Source of the DNA: Odobenus rosmarus divergens
Taxonomy: Eukaryota > Chordata > Mammalia > Carnivora > Odobenidae
Reading direction: 5' to 3'
Assembly: GCF_000321225.1 (NCBI RefSeq)
Contig: NW_004450459.1
Location: 97,835 to 161,834, forward strand
DNA length: 64,000 nt
The notes under the pieces were generated by a model. That model had not been told where the DNA came from, did not search any database, and saw only the letters and a list, made by a program, of their open reading frames with translations. Position 1 is the stretch's first letter. Each line of letters opens with the position of its first letter. The position numbers and the translations under genes are program-made. Below are positions 11,277 to 22,360 of this stretch, piece by piece.

Positions 11277-12379
11277 AAGCAGAGTCTTGCAGCAGAACTA
11301 GATCAATACCCTGTATCTCTCTATAGAAAACAGAAAAGGTAAGCCTCCATTGTTCAGAGTTCTGATTGCATTTAACCCTTCAGTCCTGTCACGTGCACCA
11401 TCAAAACTGCCCTAGGTAATTCACCAGCAAAGGACGCTAGACAGCCTAGCAAAAGGCAATTCCAATGAGAAATGCTGAGATTTCTCTTTCCTAAGAGCTT
11501 TGCAAAACACTACACCATTTTTTTTTCCTTCTTGGAAACTGTGCCAATTATTCTCAAATGTAATCACCACGCAGGTTCCCATGAACACGAAAAACATAAT
11601 GCATCCTTTTAAAAGTAGCCCCAAAGGCTTCGTGGCCCCTGGGAAGCAAGGCATTCACTTGTACGTATCTGTTTCTGAGCATTATCACAGAGCCCTGAAA
11701 ATGAGATAAAATCATTACCCAATCAAAAAGGTATTTGACAACTCATAAGGTTCTATTTTAGTACACAAATAAGCACTCTGCTTTGAGAATACCAACTTGG
11801 TGTGTGTGCACTATAGTTTTGAGCTTTATGAGATAAAACTATAAAATAATAAGATCATGCCAGGACTTAACCATTCTCAACACACAGATCTCCCAGAATC
11901 CTTGAAAGCTACATAATTTCCATGATACTGCTGTTATCAAAACATTTCTTTCTTTCTGAGGATCTGCATTCTGAACTCAGGCATATCCTTCTGATATAAC
12001 CTTATTGGTTGCCAATGTTGGTACCTCGAGTGATGGATTTGATTGTTGTGAAGAATCCAAAGTCATTTGAAGCCTGGTTTGATTAGCAATGTAGGTTATC
12101 GATAGGGATGGCACATTATGGATCGAAAACAAGGCTTAAAGATAAAATCATAACACTGGTTTGTTGGGAAGCTCTGGCCAACTAGCCAACAAGAGAGCTC
12201 CAAAAGGAAAGTTTAAAAGGAGACTGAGAAACGACGTCACCAGACTAGGAGTATAGGATTTCAAAGTGACTATCTGAAAAGGAGAAACCTTCGCTTACTA
12301 CGTGCTACACCATCTGTTTGGGAGAGAGAGGGAGAAAGTCTCATAGCTTTCGAGTAGCAGTTCTTAAATGTTTGGTCTC
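11277..12379. other. Unique sequence, nothing recognised
   Basis: No transposon or exon is identified. Overlapping 77- and 69-codon frames on opposite strands near 11420-11710 are shadows of each other without domain features. Confidence 0.4.
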
Positions 12380-12393
12380 AGAATTCCTCTATA

Positions 12394-12570
12394 ATTTTTT
12401 TAAAGATTTTATTTATTTGAGAGAGAGAGAACACAAGAGGGGGTAGGGTCAGAGGGAGAAGCAGACTCCCCGCTGAGCAGGGAGCCCGATGCGGGGCTCG
12501 ATCCCGGGACTCTGGGATCATGACCTGAGCCGAAGGCAGTCACTTAACCAACTGAGCCACCCAGGAGGCC
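12394..12570 (-). mobile_element. Can-SINE, type B, minus orientation
   Basis: Reversed order: TTTTTTTAAAGATTTTATTTATTTGAGAGAG, GTCAGAGGGAGAAGCAG, GGGGCTCGATCCCGGGAC, then CTGAGCCACCCAGG. 14-bp duplication AGAATTCCTCTATA at 12380-12393 and 12571-12584. Confidence 0.97.
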
Positions 12571-12584
12571 AGAATTCCTCTATA

Positions 12585-13096
12585 CTTTTAAAATTATGAA
12601 GGACTCCAAGGAACTTTCATTTATATGAGTTCTAGCTATTGGTGTTTACCATATTAGAAATTAAAACTGAGAAATGTGTAAAATGTTTGTTGATTCATTT
12701 AAAAATAATAAACCCACTACATGTTAATATAAATAACATAGTTTTATATAAAATGACTGCATTTTCAGAACAAAACAAAATTTAGTAAGAATAATGGTAT
12801 GGTTTTACATCTTTGCAAATCCCTCTTAATGTCTGGGCTCAGAGAAAACTACCAGATTCTCACACCTGCTCCCACATTCAATCTGCCCCGTGTTGTGTAT
12901 TCTGGAAAACACTGTACACCATGACAGAATGAAAGTGAGAAAGAAAGATACTATTTTAACATAACGATGAAAATAGCTCTGATCTGACAGACTCCCTGAC
13001 GGGTCTTAGGACCACTAGGTTTCCTCAGATCACGTGGGAAAACCACTACTTTATTGTAATGTCACCACTACGTGAAGTGTGACAATAAATAAAACT
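12585..13096. other. Unique AT-rich sequence, nothing recognised
   Basis: Contains runs such as 'aaaaataataaacccactac' but no diagnostic repeat order. Confidence 0.35.
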
Positions 13097-13124
13097 CTGT
13101 GTGTGTGTGTGTGCGCGCGCGCGC
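13097..13124 (+). repeat. (TG)n(CG)n microsatellite
   Basis: An alternating TG tract passes directly into CGCGCGCGCG. Alternating purine-pyrimidine with a CG block is the classic Z-DNA-prone composition. Five or more adjacent undecayed CpGs are unusual in methylated mammalian DNA. Confidence 0.95.
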
Positions 13125-13849
13125 AAATACAGAATGACATTTCAGAAGCTCTTTAATGTTACTCTGAGGAAAATAGATGTTTCGGTCTTCATGTTTCTCA
13201 CTTTACTTTGTACCCTAATGGGGCCTTGTGCTCAGCTGCCCAGCAGCTCAGCTAAAACCTCGTCATCTCCTCTACTCCTCAGCCACACTCCATTTGTGCC
13301 CTGAGTGTGCTTGTCTGCAATTAGCCAGGCACTTGAGTCTGCGGCAAGGAGAATGAGCCAGAGGAGCCGCTGAGACCATCCGCTGCATATCTGCTGCTTA
13401 AGGAAACCAGTCAGTGGCTAAATGGGGTGAGGGCGTCCCAGACTTTTTCATTGTTATTTTCCCTGATAACCCAATACCAGTTTACTCACTGTTACTCCCA
13501 ACACACCGACTGCTGTCATCCCAAAGTGACCACTGATGGTACCTAGTTAGCAGATCAGCCGTGGCAGACCTGAGCCATCCCTCCACAAGACACCAGGAAA
13601 GAGGGATTGGGCGGTGGGGGATTATGCACTCAGTTTCCAGAGCTCCAATAGCTGCAGACAAGCTCTCTCAGACAGCCAAGAAGGCATTTCTCCGACCCTC
13701 TGTTGACATGGTGGAAAGGTTCTGAAAATGAACGTGTCTTGGACCAAACATTTTGGGAGAATATTACAGTTTTCAAAGAACTTTCATCTCGGCACAAACA
13801 AATGGAGCTCTCTCTGTGTTCAGGCACTTTTCTAAGTATTTGCTATCTT
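13125..13849. other. Unique sequence, possible conserved non-coding stretch
   Basis: No transposon is identified. 13325-13430 (TTAGCCAGGCACTTG, CATATCTGCTG E-box, 'taaggaaaccagtcagtggc') reads like non-repetitive constrained sequence, a subjective judgement. Opposed 65- and 69-codon frames near 13630-13910 are not credible genes. Confidence 0.3.
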
Positions 13850-14042
13850 AGTAGAAAGAGCACTCAACTGAGAATCCAGGTATCTGGGATCTGGTCCCTG
13901 GGCTGCATCTAACTAGCTGTGTGTCCCCAGACAAACCACCTAACCTCTCTAACCTCAAGATGCTCACAGGCACATAAGTAAAAATGAGGACATTAGAACA
14001 AACGAACTCTAATGAACTTTCTATTCTAAAATTCTACGATCT
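13850..14042 (+). mobile_element. MIR-family SINE, cut by a Can-SINE
   Basis: 'tagaaagagcactcaactga', 'gagaatccaggtatctggga', 'taactagctgtgtgtcccc', 'cacctaacctctctaacctc' and 'ctattctaaaattctacgat' follow the MIR core and the 'TCTAAAATTCTATGATT' 3' end of a MIR3/MIRc-like subfamily. The Can-SINE inserted into this 3' end, and its target duplication is the MIR sequence itself. Confidence 0.75.
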
Positions 14043-14221
14043 TTTTTTTAATGATTTTATTTATCTGAGAGAGAAAAGAAGGAGGAGCAGAAGGAGAGGG
14101 ACAAGCAAACTCCACGCTGAGCATGGAGCCCAGGGCAAGGCTTGATCTCACCACCCTGAGATCAAGACGTGAGCTGAAATCAAGAGTTGGATGCTCAACC
14201 GACTGAGCCACCCAGGTGCCC
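14043..14221 (-). mobile_element. Can-SINE, type C (older), minus orientation
   Basis: Reversed type C: 'aaatcaagagttggatgctc' marks the TGACTCTTGATTT head, ending GAGCCACCCAGGTGCCCC. 17-bp duplication at 14026-14042 and 14222-14238 with two mismatches (CTAAAATTCTACGATCT against CTAAAATTCCATGATCT), consistent with greater age. Confidence 0.95.
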
Positions 14222-14238
14222 CTAAAATTCCATGATCT

Positions 14239-14649
14239 TAAAGCCTGATGGCAACCTACAAATATATAAGCAGAAGAAAAAAACATTTTTTGATGTGTGC
14301 AGAAGGAAGACTGCAGGGCCCATTTCTCTTATAACAGGGAATAAGGCCCAGGACTCTTTTCAGCAGTGTGGGTACCCACCCATGGAATGGAGGTATTGAC
14401 AGACAATGCACACATCATATAGAAATGCTTCCCAGGCCTCGGGAGCTGGGAGCCATGAGCATTCCCCACCCCCACCAAGTATGGCTGCTTTCCAGGGACT
14501 CTGCCCTTCGCTGTTCAGGATCTCATTATTCCCAGTGCTCCAGACGGAACACATGAAGCCCCCGTGATGCTAAGCATATGGCCTGGCTCAAGAAGTGCGC
14601 CCTGCACAGAGAAATAGAACATGTCACAGAGACAAAAACACCTGGTTGT
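14239..14649. other. Unique sequence, nothing recognised
   Basis: Overlapping opposed 64- and 62-codon frames at 14360-14556 have no domain features. No repeat is recognised. Confidence 0.35.
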
Positions 14650-15215
14650 AGCCATGATTCTCAATGGAATTATCCTTATCCTTGAAACATGTGAGCACAG
14701 CTAATGTTAAGCCTTCAGCTAAACATGAAAATGGTAGTAGCAGCCTAGACCATATTCCCCTGAATGACACTCTCCCCCCTTTCAGCCCTGCCACATGCTC
14801 ACATGAAATATCAAATTGCTTGCAGCTCATATTGAATAATGAATATGCCCGCCGCAGCCTATCACCAAGCCTTCAGCAGTCCGCCTGGGGAACTGGGAGA
14901 GATGTTAGAGGTTTGCAGGCCAAGCACAAAATTGAAGACAAGCTTGAATTAATAATTTGCTTATTTCCATACATGTGCTTCAAAATAAAGTGCAAATTGA
15001 ATAAGGTAATAACAGGGCTTGGGAGGAAAAAAAAAAAAAAAAGCTTCCTTTTGCAAACTGCTGACACTTCAATTTCATTATCTCTCACCACCCTGAATGT
15101 GATTTGCAAATGTGCTCTCCCTATGTCATCATGTAGAAACATCTTCAGGAAGAGCCAAAACGAATGGAAAACAATTCCATGGAGGTTTGGAAAAAAAGAA
15201 ATTAAACCTCTCATT
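14650..15215. other. Repeat-free, possible conserved non-coding element
   Basis: About 560 bp without a recognisable transposon, containing AATTAATAATT at 14947-14957, 'gaataatgaatatgcc' near 14833 and other homeodomain/POU-like words. A 186-codon frame (14664-15224) spans the block. It has low-complexity stretches, including a K5 encoded by the poly(A) run near 15028-15042, and no known domain. I read it as a chance frame. Conservation is untested. Confidence 0.3.
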
Positions 15216-15229
15216 TTAAGCTGATTTTT

Positions 15230-15350
15230 TTGAGGGCACCATTTTCTAAAATTGTGCTCCGTGGACCTCTGCAGCTGAATCACCTGAGCATTCCTTGGAA
15301 ATCCCAGGGACGTTTCATACGTTGTCTATGCCAGGTTGTCTCAGCTTTTT
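15230..15350 (+). mobile_element. MER5-like hAT fragment
   Basis: 'aaattgtgctccgtggacct', 'gcagctgaatcacctgagca' and 'ttccttggaaatcccaggga' resemble the MER5 order (ATCACCTGG, AGGGCTTGT). Short and diverged. Confidence 0.35.
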
Positions 15351-15869
15351 CCTACCCTGACACAAGAATCTCCATCATGTTCTTGCCAATCACAACCACA
15401 TACATACCTTAGGAGCCATGTTTTTTGAATTATCACTTTCAGGTACATTTGCCCCTGATATGTTGGTGCCTAAAAATGTAGGTCCATTTACCTTTGCATT
15501 TTTAACCACTGTCTCCCTTACATCATAATCAGGCCCTTGTAGAAGAATGAAAACAATGTATGTCTGAATCCAGTCCCAGGATCTTAACCAATCTAATTCA
15601 TCGGAAGATGGGTATACACACCCACGCACACACACATCCACACATATCCAGAGACAAATTTACATTCAAAATATTGGAAGACCCACATCCCTAAAAAACC
15701 CCAGAGGAGGAACAAGCTGAAGACGTCCCCTATTTCCCAGTTGCCTTGGAATAGAGTCCTCTGTGAGCGGTGTGGGGCAGCTCTAAAGGATCCTCTCTCC
15801 TGTGTGTGGTTGGCAGTGCCTCACAAAGATCACCAGTGTTAAGATCAGAAAACTTCTCCCTTCAAACAT
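15351..15869. other. Unique sequence with small CA-rich tract
   Basis: 15613-15650 is an imperfect CACACACCCACGCACACA tract. No gene or family is recognised in the rest. Confidence 0.4.
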
Positions 15870-16180
15870 GCTTTCCCTTGGTAAAAGTGCTTCCTTCCCT
15901 ACTCCCTCCCCTCCTGACCCCTTCACCGGTTCATGCTCTGTCAGTCAGCTGTAAGCTTCCTGATTCCTTAAAATGGGGTTAGATTACCTTCGTGCATGCT
16001 CCCATAGCACTTACTACTCTGGACTACAACTGCCTAATCATTTGTCTAAAATTTCACTAAAATATAAGCTCCTGTAACACAGGAAATCCAACTTGTTGGG
16101 TTTTGCATCCCCAGCACTCTGTTCATTGCCTGGCATATAATAGGAACAAATTACTGGTTGAATGAATGAGTGAACAAATG
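15870..16180 (+). mobile_element. L2 LINE 3' end
   Basis: 'cttccttccctactccctcc', 'catagcacttactactctgg', 'tttgcatccccagcactctg', 'cattgcctggcatataatag' and 'ttgaatgaatgagtgaac' follow the L2 3' end (...TATCCCCAGCGCCTAGCA CAGTGCCTGGCACATAGTAG...TTGAATGAATGAA). The 5' limit is approximate. Confidence 0.75.
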
Positions 16181-16624
16181 AACACACTTAAACCAGTCTG
16201 ACAATTCATTGTTATCCAGAGGAAGGAAAGGAAGGCAAACAGAGGAAATGAAGACTATGGATCTAGAGATTAACGATGGGATATTATGTCTCCCACATCT
16301 GGGTTACTGGTTTGCATCCAAACTTGGTAGGTGACTTATAAAAACTGGTATCAATACATTCCTGTTTGGTCAAGGGTATTCATACCACTTCTAGAGGCCA
16401 ATATCTAAGGCCAGAGGAAATGAAAAATCACTGTTGTCCATTTTAATTATCAATATTATCCAAGACATAAAGGGTTGGTTGGACAGTAGAGGCTAATAAT
16501 CTTTCCTCTAGAGGCAACCTCAGCACCTCTTGACAATTACAATCCACAAAAACCCAAACAAAAAATGTCCCTGAGGATGTTCATTTTACATCACCTTTTG
16601 TCTTTCATTAAGAGGCCCAGGGAA
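16181..16624. other. Unique sequence, nothing recognised
   Basis: No diagnostic repeat or exon. Confidence 0.35.
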
Positions 16625-16876
16625 GGGGCACCTGCGTGGCTCAGTTGGTTGAGCGTCTGACTCTTGGTTTCGGCTCAAGTCATGATCTGAGGGTCCTGGG
16701 ATCGAGCCCTGCATTGGGGTCCCACTCAGCAGGGGGAGTCTGCTTGGGATTCTCTCTCTCCCTCTCCCTCTGCCCCGCCCCGCACTCGTGCATGTGCTCT
16801 CACACACCCATGCGTGTGCTGCTCTTGCACACTCGCTCTAAAAATAAATAAATAAATCTTAAAGAAAAAAAAAAAA
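16625..16876 (+). mobile_element. Can-SINE, type C, long CT/CA-expanded copy
   Basis: Head GGGGCACCTGCGTGGCTCAG, TGACTCTTGGTTTCGGCTCA and GGGATCGAGCCC, followed by an expanded CT-rich middle that includes CACACACCCATGCGTGTGCT, then (AAAT)n and poly(A). About 250 bp, longer than its neighbours. No clean target duplication is seen. Confidence 0.93.
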
Positions 16877-17119
16877 AGCAACCCAGATAAGGACAAAGAT
16901 GAGGAAGATGACCTAGCAAGACCAATAGTAACCGCCTTCCTCCTTTGTGGGCAGACCCCTATATCTAAAAATTAGAAATTGATAGAGGTAAGACTTTGCA
17001 AGATAATCTTAGAGATGTCTTAAGAAGTAGAAGGAAAAAAACAACACAAAATGCCATATGGATCATGAGACATTACAAGCTACTGGTCAGAACCAATATC
17101 AAGTTCACTCAGTTCACTA
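16877..17119. other. Unique spacer
   Basis: Nothing recognised. Confidence 0.3.
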
Positions 17120-17310
17120 GTACTCACCCTGTTATCCAATCTAGAAGTCTGGACTCATTCTTGTCTCATGCTTAACTTGTCCTTCTCTACCACCACCCCA
17201 TCTAATCAACCACCAAAAACTACTGATTCTACCTTCTAAACATCTCTATTTCCATTGCCAGTACCTTATTCCATCATTATCTACTGCCCACATCCTATAT
17301 TACTCAGGTT

Positions 17311-17545
17311 AAATAATGCTTGCCACTTTCACAAACAAGCTCAAAATCTAGGTGACTGAACACAGTAAAAATATTTTTCTCTACTCAGCAAAGTGCAATG
17401 AGAGTTGGTGCTGGAGCCCCTATTGCAAAATTTGTCCAGGGACCCAGGCTCTTCCTCTCCTATGGCTCCATGATCTTCTGGGCTTTTGAGTCCTCTATTG
17501 GGTCCTCTACTGGGTCCTCTGCTTCTGGCTAGCATAGGAGGGAAG
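17311..17545 (+). mobile_element. Ancient dispersed repeat inside L2, with 13-bp mini-tandem
   Basis: 'caaacaagctcaaaatctag gtgactgaac' and 'gtccagggacccaggctctt' belong to a dispersed mammalian sequence I recognise but cannot name. At 17491-17523 a 13-bp unit around TGGGTCCTCTACT is tandemly repeated about 2.5 times. Confidence 0.4.
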
Positions 17546-17865
17546 AGAGAGAGCATTAAGAGTTGCCAAGCATGGGAGGGGCAAATATCTCATCCACTTT
17601 CATTCCTTGGCCAGGACCCAGCTATGGGGCCTTACCAAACCGTGAAAGAACTGGGCCAGGACGAAAATGTTTATCGGCTAGCATTGGCCTTCTCCACCCA
17701 CAGACGTCCTCCTGTCTGTCCTGTCCCAACCATCCCCGCGCTAAGCCAGCCTTCGTGCTGCAGATGGAACGGGAAAAAATTCTGATCACATCACTCTCCA
17801 GCTGCGAACCTTTCAGTGGCCACCACTGCTCTTAGGATAAATACCCAAATCCTTCTCATGGTATA

Positions 17866-18485
17866 TCAGTCAGCATGTGATCAAACGAGAAGAACCACCA
17901 TGATAAAGAAAGGGATTTGTTTGAAGGTGCAGACCTCACACACTTGCGGGAGCTGATGGAACAGTATGTTAGCCGTTGCCTCTGCCTTCTAGTTCTGAGC
18001 CTGAAGTTATCAGAGATCAAAGATCAACCAGACTGGTGACTGGAAGGCCAGCTGGATGTGGACAAGAGCAAGAACACACTGGAACCTTTGAGGATGACCT
18101 GGGATCTACAAGGACAATGGGAAACTGTGAGGACAAACTGGAATGCATGTGTCACTCACCACCTCCACCCTCAACTTTAGCCATGGAGCTGCAAGTGCAC
18201 TTAGGCCAGGGCTTGAGGAAGCTGAAGGAAGAGATCCAGTGAGGGTGGGAGATCCAGGAGCTGCCCCACACCAGTGAGATGAGCTGGCAGATCTCAATGC
18301 ACAAGTTGCCACAGCACATGGAACCCTGCACCAACCTTCAGAGCACGAAAAGTATGGCTGATGCTTCACTTCTGCCTTCCAAGTCTCCCGCAAAATGTCT
18401 CTTATGACCCACACTAACCCAGAACCATACAAGGAAAAGATTTCTGGGAAACATGATACAGCTTAGGTAAGTGGGCACGGGTCTA
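17866..18485. mobile_element. Insertion within L2, family not named
   Basis: About 600 bp separates adjacent L2 segments, so it is inferred to be a later insertion. It starts 'tatatcagtcagcatgtgat caaacgagaagaaccacc', reminiscent of a MaLR/ERVL LTR edge. The 88- and 108-codon opposed frames here have no domain features. Confidence 0.35.
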
Positions 18486-18795
18486 AAGCCACCACGCCCG
18501 ACCTGTAAGATCTGGCATGATCTAGTGGCCCCTGCCTACTTCTCCATTCTTGCCTGAGTGAATTTCTCCTCTTTTTTATTCTTTAAAGGTCACTCCCCCA
18601 GAAAGATTCCCTTGACCAAGATCTTCTTTAAAAACACTTAGTGCCCTTTTAATTGCTTGTTCAAACTCTAACTTTATCCTTGACTACAAGTTCCAAGAGG
18701 ACAGGGACCATGTGTACAGTATGCACTACTATATCCTAGCCCCGAGCAGATGCCTAGTACACAAAAGGCACTCAATGAAGACCTCATGAAGGAAA

Positions 18796-19369
18796 ATTGC
18801 TTGGTGTATCAATGGACCTCTTCTTAGGTAGAATTCCAATTAGGTCACATAATGTTGATACTTACCCACTTTATTTTCAAAGAATCTCTAAAGTAGGAAA
18901 AACAGCCGCTTGAATGAGAATTCATTCCAAAGTCTGACAACCATTTTCATTGTACCTCACCTAAGTCTTTAATGCCTTTAAAACTACCCAATGAAGTTCC
19001 TATATAAGAGATATAGGCCACTAAATTATTATATATTAGCATCAAGGAAGATAAGTAATTCTCTCTTTTGGAGATTTATTAGAAATCGTACACAGCTAAC
19101 ATTTCTACATTATATTAGAACCACCTGCCCAAAAGCAGGGAGATGGCTTCTATGACCCTTTAGGGAAATCCCCGTTCAATGAGCCTATCAAAGTTATTTT
19201 ACTAGCCCAGCTGTGTAAGATTAATCATCTTTGTGAATTCTTAATTGCTGTGGTCAGACAACCCCCAGAGAGTAATCATACACCGTGGCAGAATTCATGC
19301 TCCTTTTTCATTCTTCCGTGATAAAGGAGAAAGAAGGAAGAAGCAGTAGTTCACTACCATTTGCTCATT
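18796..19369. other. Unique sequence, nothing recognised
   Basis: AT-rich with scattered TAATT motifs (such as 'gtgaattcttaattgctg' near 19234). No repeat order or exon. Confidence 0.35.
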
Positions 19370-19485
19370 AATTCATTCAAAAAATAATTATGGGTGTTTC
19401 CTACAGGGTTAAGTGCTAGGGATACAAAGATGGCTAAAGGAACTCAGAGTCTAGTGGGAGGGGGAAGGCAAGTAAACAGAGAAGG
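19370..19485 (+). mobile_element. Ancient mammal-wide repeat fragment, family not named
   Basis: 'aagtgctagggatacaaaga', 'tggctaaagg' and 'agtctagtgggaggg' match the dispersed sequence 'gtgctggggatacaaagatgaataagacatggtccctgcc...agtctagtggggga'. Related fragments occur near 33125, 41215 and 42135. Confidence 0.5.
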
Positions 19486-19584
19486 TTGATATTTCTTTAG
19501 AGGTATTCAAAACTAGCAGCTTCTATTTTTAAAAGAAGTAAGTGACCAAAAATATCACAGCAAGTACTCAGGAGATCGAAGCTG

Positions 19585-19790
19585 TATGTCAGGCACCAAC
19601 ATGAGCACGTTACACCAACTGACACACGGACTCCCAAAAACAACTCTGAAAGGTAGGTATTCTTATTATTCCCCATTTTCACAGATGAGAAAGCTGAGCC
19701 ACAGACAGGCCCAAGCAACTTGCCTAGGGTGAAAAAGCAAGTCTCCAGAGCCCACTGATTTACCACAACGCCACTCTGCCTCAACCTATC
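19585..19790 (-). mobile_element. MIR SINE, minus orientation
   Basis: 'tgtcaggcaccaacatgagc', 'aaaggtaggtattcttatta', 'ttccccattttcacagatga gaaagctgag' and 'acttgcctagggtgaaaaag' give the reversed MIR core. Confidence 0.85.
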
Positions 19791-20169
19791 TTCCTACCCC
19801 CTTCCATAATCCCTCCAAGACTATCAGACCTAATGATTACAAATTAAGGTATCAGAAGGTCAATGATTAACCTTCAAAATGTAATGAATTATTAGCATTT
19901 TAATAAAAATGGCATTTAAAATCTATAGAGGGGTCAAATTTGTAAACTCTTTCATTTGTGAATATAAATACCTACATAGTCTCAAAAGATGAATACAAAT
20001 TATTCCCCATAAAGAACTCCAGCCTTTGGCCATACCCCATCCTTGTCTGCATCAGTGCTCCTCCCCTTACCTAGGGCTGAACGAAGAAGGAATTCTCCGT
20101 TACCCACCACACAAGTCACCACACTTTGCAGGGGACAAGGAACAAAGGGTTATCCAACAACTACACACT
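19791..20169. other. Unique spacer
   Basis: Nothing recognised. The end borders the target duplication of the next SINE. Confidence 0.35.
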
Positions 20170-20187
20170 AAAATAGTTTCCACTCTT

Positions 20188-20314
20188 GGGGTGCCTGGGT
20201 GGCTCAGTCGTTAAGCATCTGCCTTTGGCTCTCTGCTCAGCCGGGAGTCTGCTTCTCCCTCTGCCCCTCACCCCACTCATGCTCTCTCTCAAATAAATAA
20301 ATAAATAAACAAAC
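20188..20314 (+). mobile_element. Can-SINE with internal deletion
   Basis: The head runs GGGTGCCTGGGTGGCTCAG...GCCTTTGGCTC, then jumps directly to CTGCTCAGCCGGGAGTCTGC. About 60 bp are missing, including the GATCGAGYCC B-box block. The exact 18-bp duplication AAAATAGTTTCCACTCTT (20170-20187, 20315-20332) shows that the ends are original. Confidence 0.95.
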
Positions 20315-20332
20315 AAAATAGTTTCCACTCTT

Positions 20333-20473
20333 CTTCAATCCTCGGACTTCCTCTAGCAGCATCTGCTGAGAAACAGACTGACTTCAGCTCTGTCCTAAGT
20401 GGAAGAGGGAACAGAGCACATAGAGAAAATGTGGTTCTTTTCACTCTATCAGGAGATGTAAAGAGGCATTTTA
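20333..20473. other. Unique spacer between two SINEs
   Basis: Nothing recognised. Confidence 0.3.
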
Positions 20474-20488
20474 AAAAATCATTTCTTG

Positions 20489-20679
20489 GGCACCTGGGAG
20501 GCTCAGTCAGTTAAGCGTCTGCCTTCGGCTCAGGTCATGATCCCAGGGTCCTGGGATGGAGCCCCACATCGGGCTCCCTGCTCAGCGAGGAAGCTGCTTC
20601 TCCCTCTCCCTATGTCTCCCACTCCCCCTACGTATGTTCGTGCTCTTTCTCTATCAAATAAATAAATAAAATATTTTTT
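20489..20679 (+). mobile_element. Can-SINE, type A-like
   Basis: GGCACCTGGGAGGCTCAG head, GATCCCAGGGTCCTGGGATG, TATGTCTCCCACTCCCCCTA middle, AAATAAATAAATAAAAT tail. 15-bp duplication AAAAATCATTTCTTG at 20474-20488 and 20680-20694. Confidence 0.95.
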
Positions 20680-20694
20680 AAAAATCATTTCTTG

Positions 20695-22348
20695 TTTGAT
20701 TTCACATTGGAATGGATCAGGAACAGCATCTAGATTCCTCTTACAGTGGTTCCACTGCAGTATCTAGTATATTCCCTCCCCTGTCCAGCTCTAGTTGGTC
20801 CACCCTGGATGCTATGGAAGCCCAGCGGGGCAGCTGGAAAGGCTTCTCAGAAAATGCTGAGCTTGAAGAACATGACATGGTAAATCCACTAGAGAATCCA
20901 AGTAGTTCCCTATGACTGGAGGACAGAGTAGTGGGTAAAACACAGGGTGAGGGTGAGGTGGGGCAGTCCTGGAGATGAGCCTAGCCTAACCAGGGGCTAC
21001 ATCACTGAGGGTGTATAGACTTGACTCTGGAGGCTATGGAGAACTGCCGGAGAAGACCAACCAGGGAAGAACTCTCTGGCAGTGGCAGTATAGAAGACAG
21101 ATAAAAAGCCCTTACCCTAGAACTTGTGTGGTTATCTAACATTGGAGAAATAGCCCTGCCTACTTAGTGGAGGTCCCCCATTGCCCCTAATAATAATAGA
21201 TCAAAATAAAAGATAAGAAGGGTCTTTTTTTTTTTCCTTTTCTTTAGCAATGATCACAAAATATACAGAAGCCTAAGTCAGGTTCAAATGTTGACAGCAA
21301 AACTCAGTGGGATTCACAGCTTCCAAAAGAGACTGTTTGGGGAAAGACTGATGAGAAGCTGAGATCTGGCCATGAGAACTGAAGAGCCTTTCTAAACTTT
21401 TTTATAAAGGGATAGATGATAGTCTCGAAAGGGAGTCCAACCGATGACAAGAAAGCATCAGAAATGCTTAAACGACCTACACTGGGGACTGACTTTAAAA
21501 TATGGGTAGGAGGACACAGAAATATACAGGACCATCGAGTGTCTTCTCTCCATGGCGGCATGCACAGAGGTACCGTGGGAGTAGAGTGCATGGATCAAGA
21601 GCAGCTTATGATCCTTTGCTCATAACATTTGATCAGAGAAGTTTTTATGATGACTTTCCAGTACATAGTAGTTAAATTGAACAAATGTTATGACCACAAT
21701 AAAACACATTCTTATCACTGGAACATAAATCAGTAATTGCTACACTGTGAGGGAGTTTCCCCCACAAGTGCAGGGATGCTGCTAGCTAGCATCAATGGGG
21801 GGAGAAGTTTAAAGGTAAAGCCACAGCATCAAATATCATTTAAAATCAAAACACAACAAAGTTAAAACCCGTTCCCTCCAAGGCTTTAATGTAGCTTTTC
21901 GAACCTTTCAGAAAAAGCTTTTCCCTCTAGTGGATTGCTAAAAAGCCACCTACATAAAACCTACTAATAAGGACTCCAATGGAGAGACTCGCCATAAAAT
22001 CAGGAATGCTCTGGAGCTCAGTGGAGATTCACTCCTGCCACACACAGCTTGGCAGCAGCAACTCCACTCAATCCCAGTACACGTGTTTTCAGTTACAAAC
22101 TGGAGATTTCTATCAGACTCAAAATTAATTGTGGGAGAAACTCTTTTAGGAGAGAAAATGTCCACAGCTCACGTAGTTGGACTTCTCAGGAAGATGCACC
22201 CCCCCACACACACACACACCATGTCCATTCAAGGAGGGGAAAGCGTTGAGACTCTGGTCAAGGGCAATCTCTTTTGCAACTCTGAATTCCTTGAGTCACC
22301 GCACCTTCTTGAAACAGTGAAATCAAAGTTGCATCTCATAACAATCTA
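20695..22348. other. Unique sequence, nothing recognised
   Basis: No transposon or exon is recognised over 1.65 kb. The 95-codon minus frame (21304-21591) overlaps a 69-codon plus frame, and neither has domain features. A poly(CA)-like CCCCCCACACACACACAC tract lies at 22200-22220. Confidence 0.4.
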
Positions 22349-22360
22349 ACAAGTACTTAT

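Larger units (their letters stand above)
17120..18795 (+). mobile_element. Broken L2 LINE with two inserted sequences
   Basis: L2 segments are recognisable in order. 17120-17310: 'ctctatttccattgccagta', 'tccatcattatctactgcc'. 17690-17865: 'ctgatcacatcactctccag', 'tttcagtggccaccact', 'aataccc aaatccttctc'. 18490-18795: 'gatctagtggcccctgccta', 'ttctccattcttgcctgag', 'gattcccttgaccaag', 'tccaagaggacagggaccat', 'aggcactcaatgaag'. The gaps hold other sequence. Boundaries are approximate. Confidence 0.65.

Noticed and set aside
14664..15224. 186-codon open frame
   Set aside because: No known domain, K run from a poly(A) tract, opposing 136-codon frame on the other strand, no splice context.
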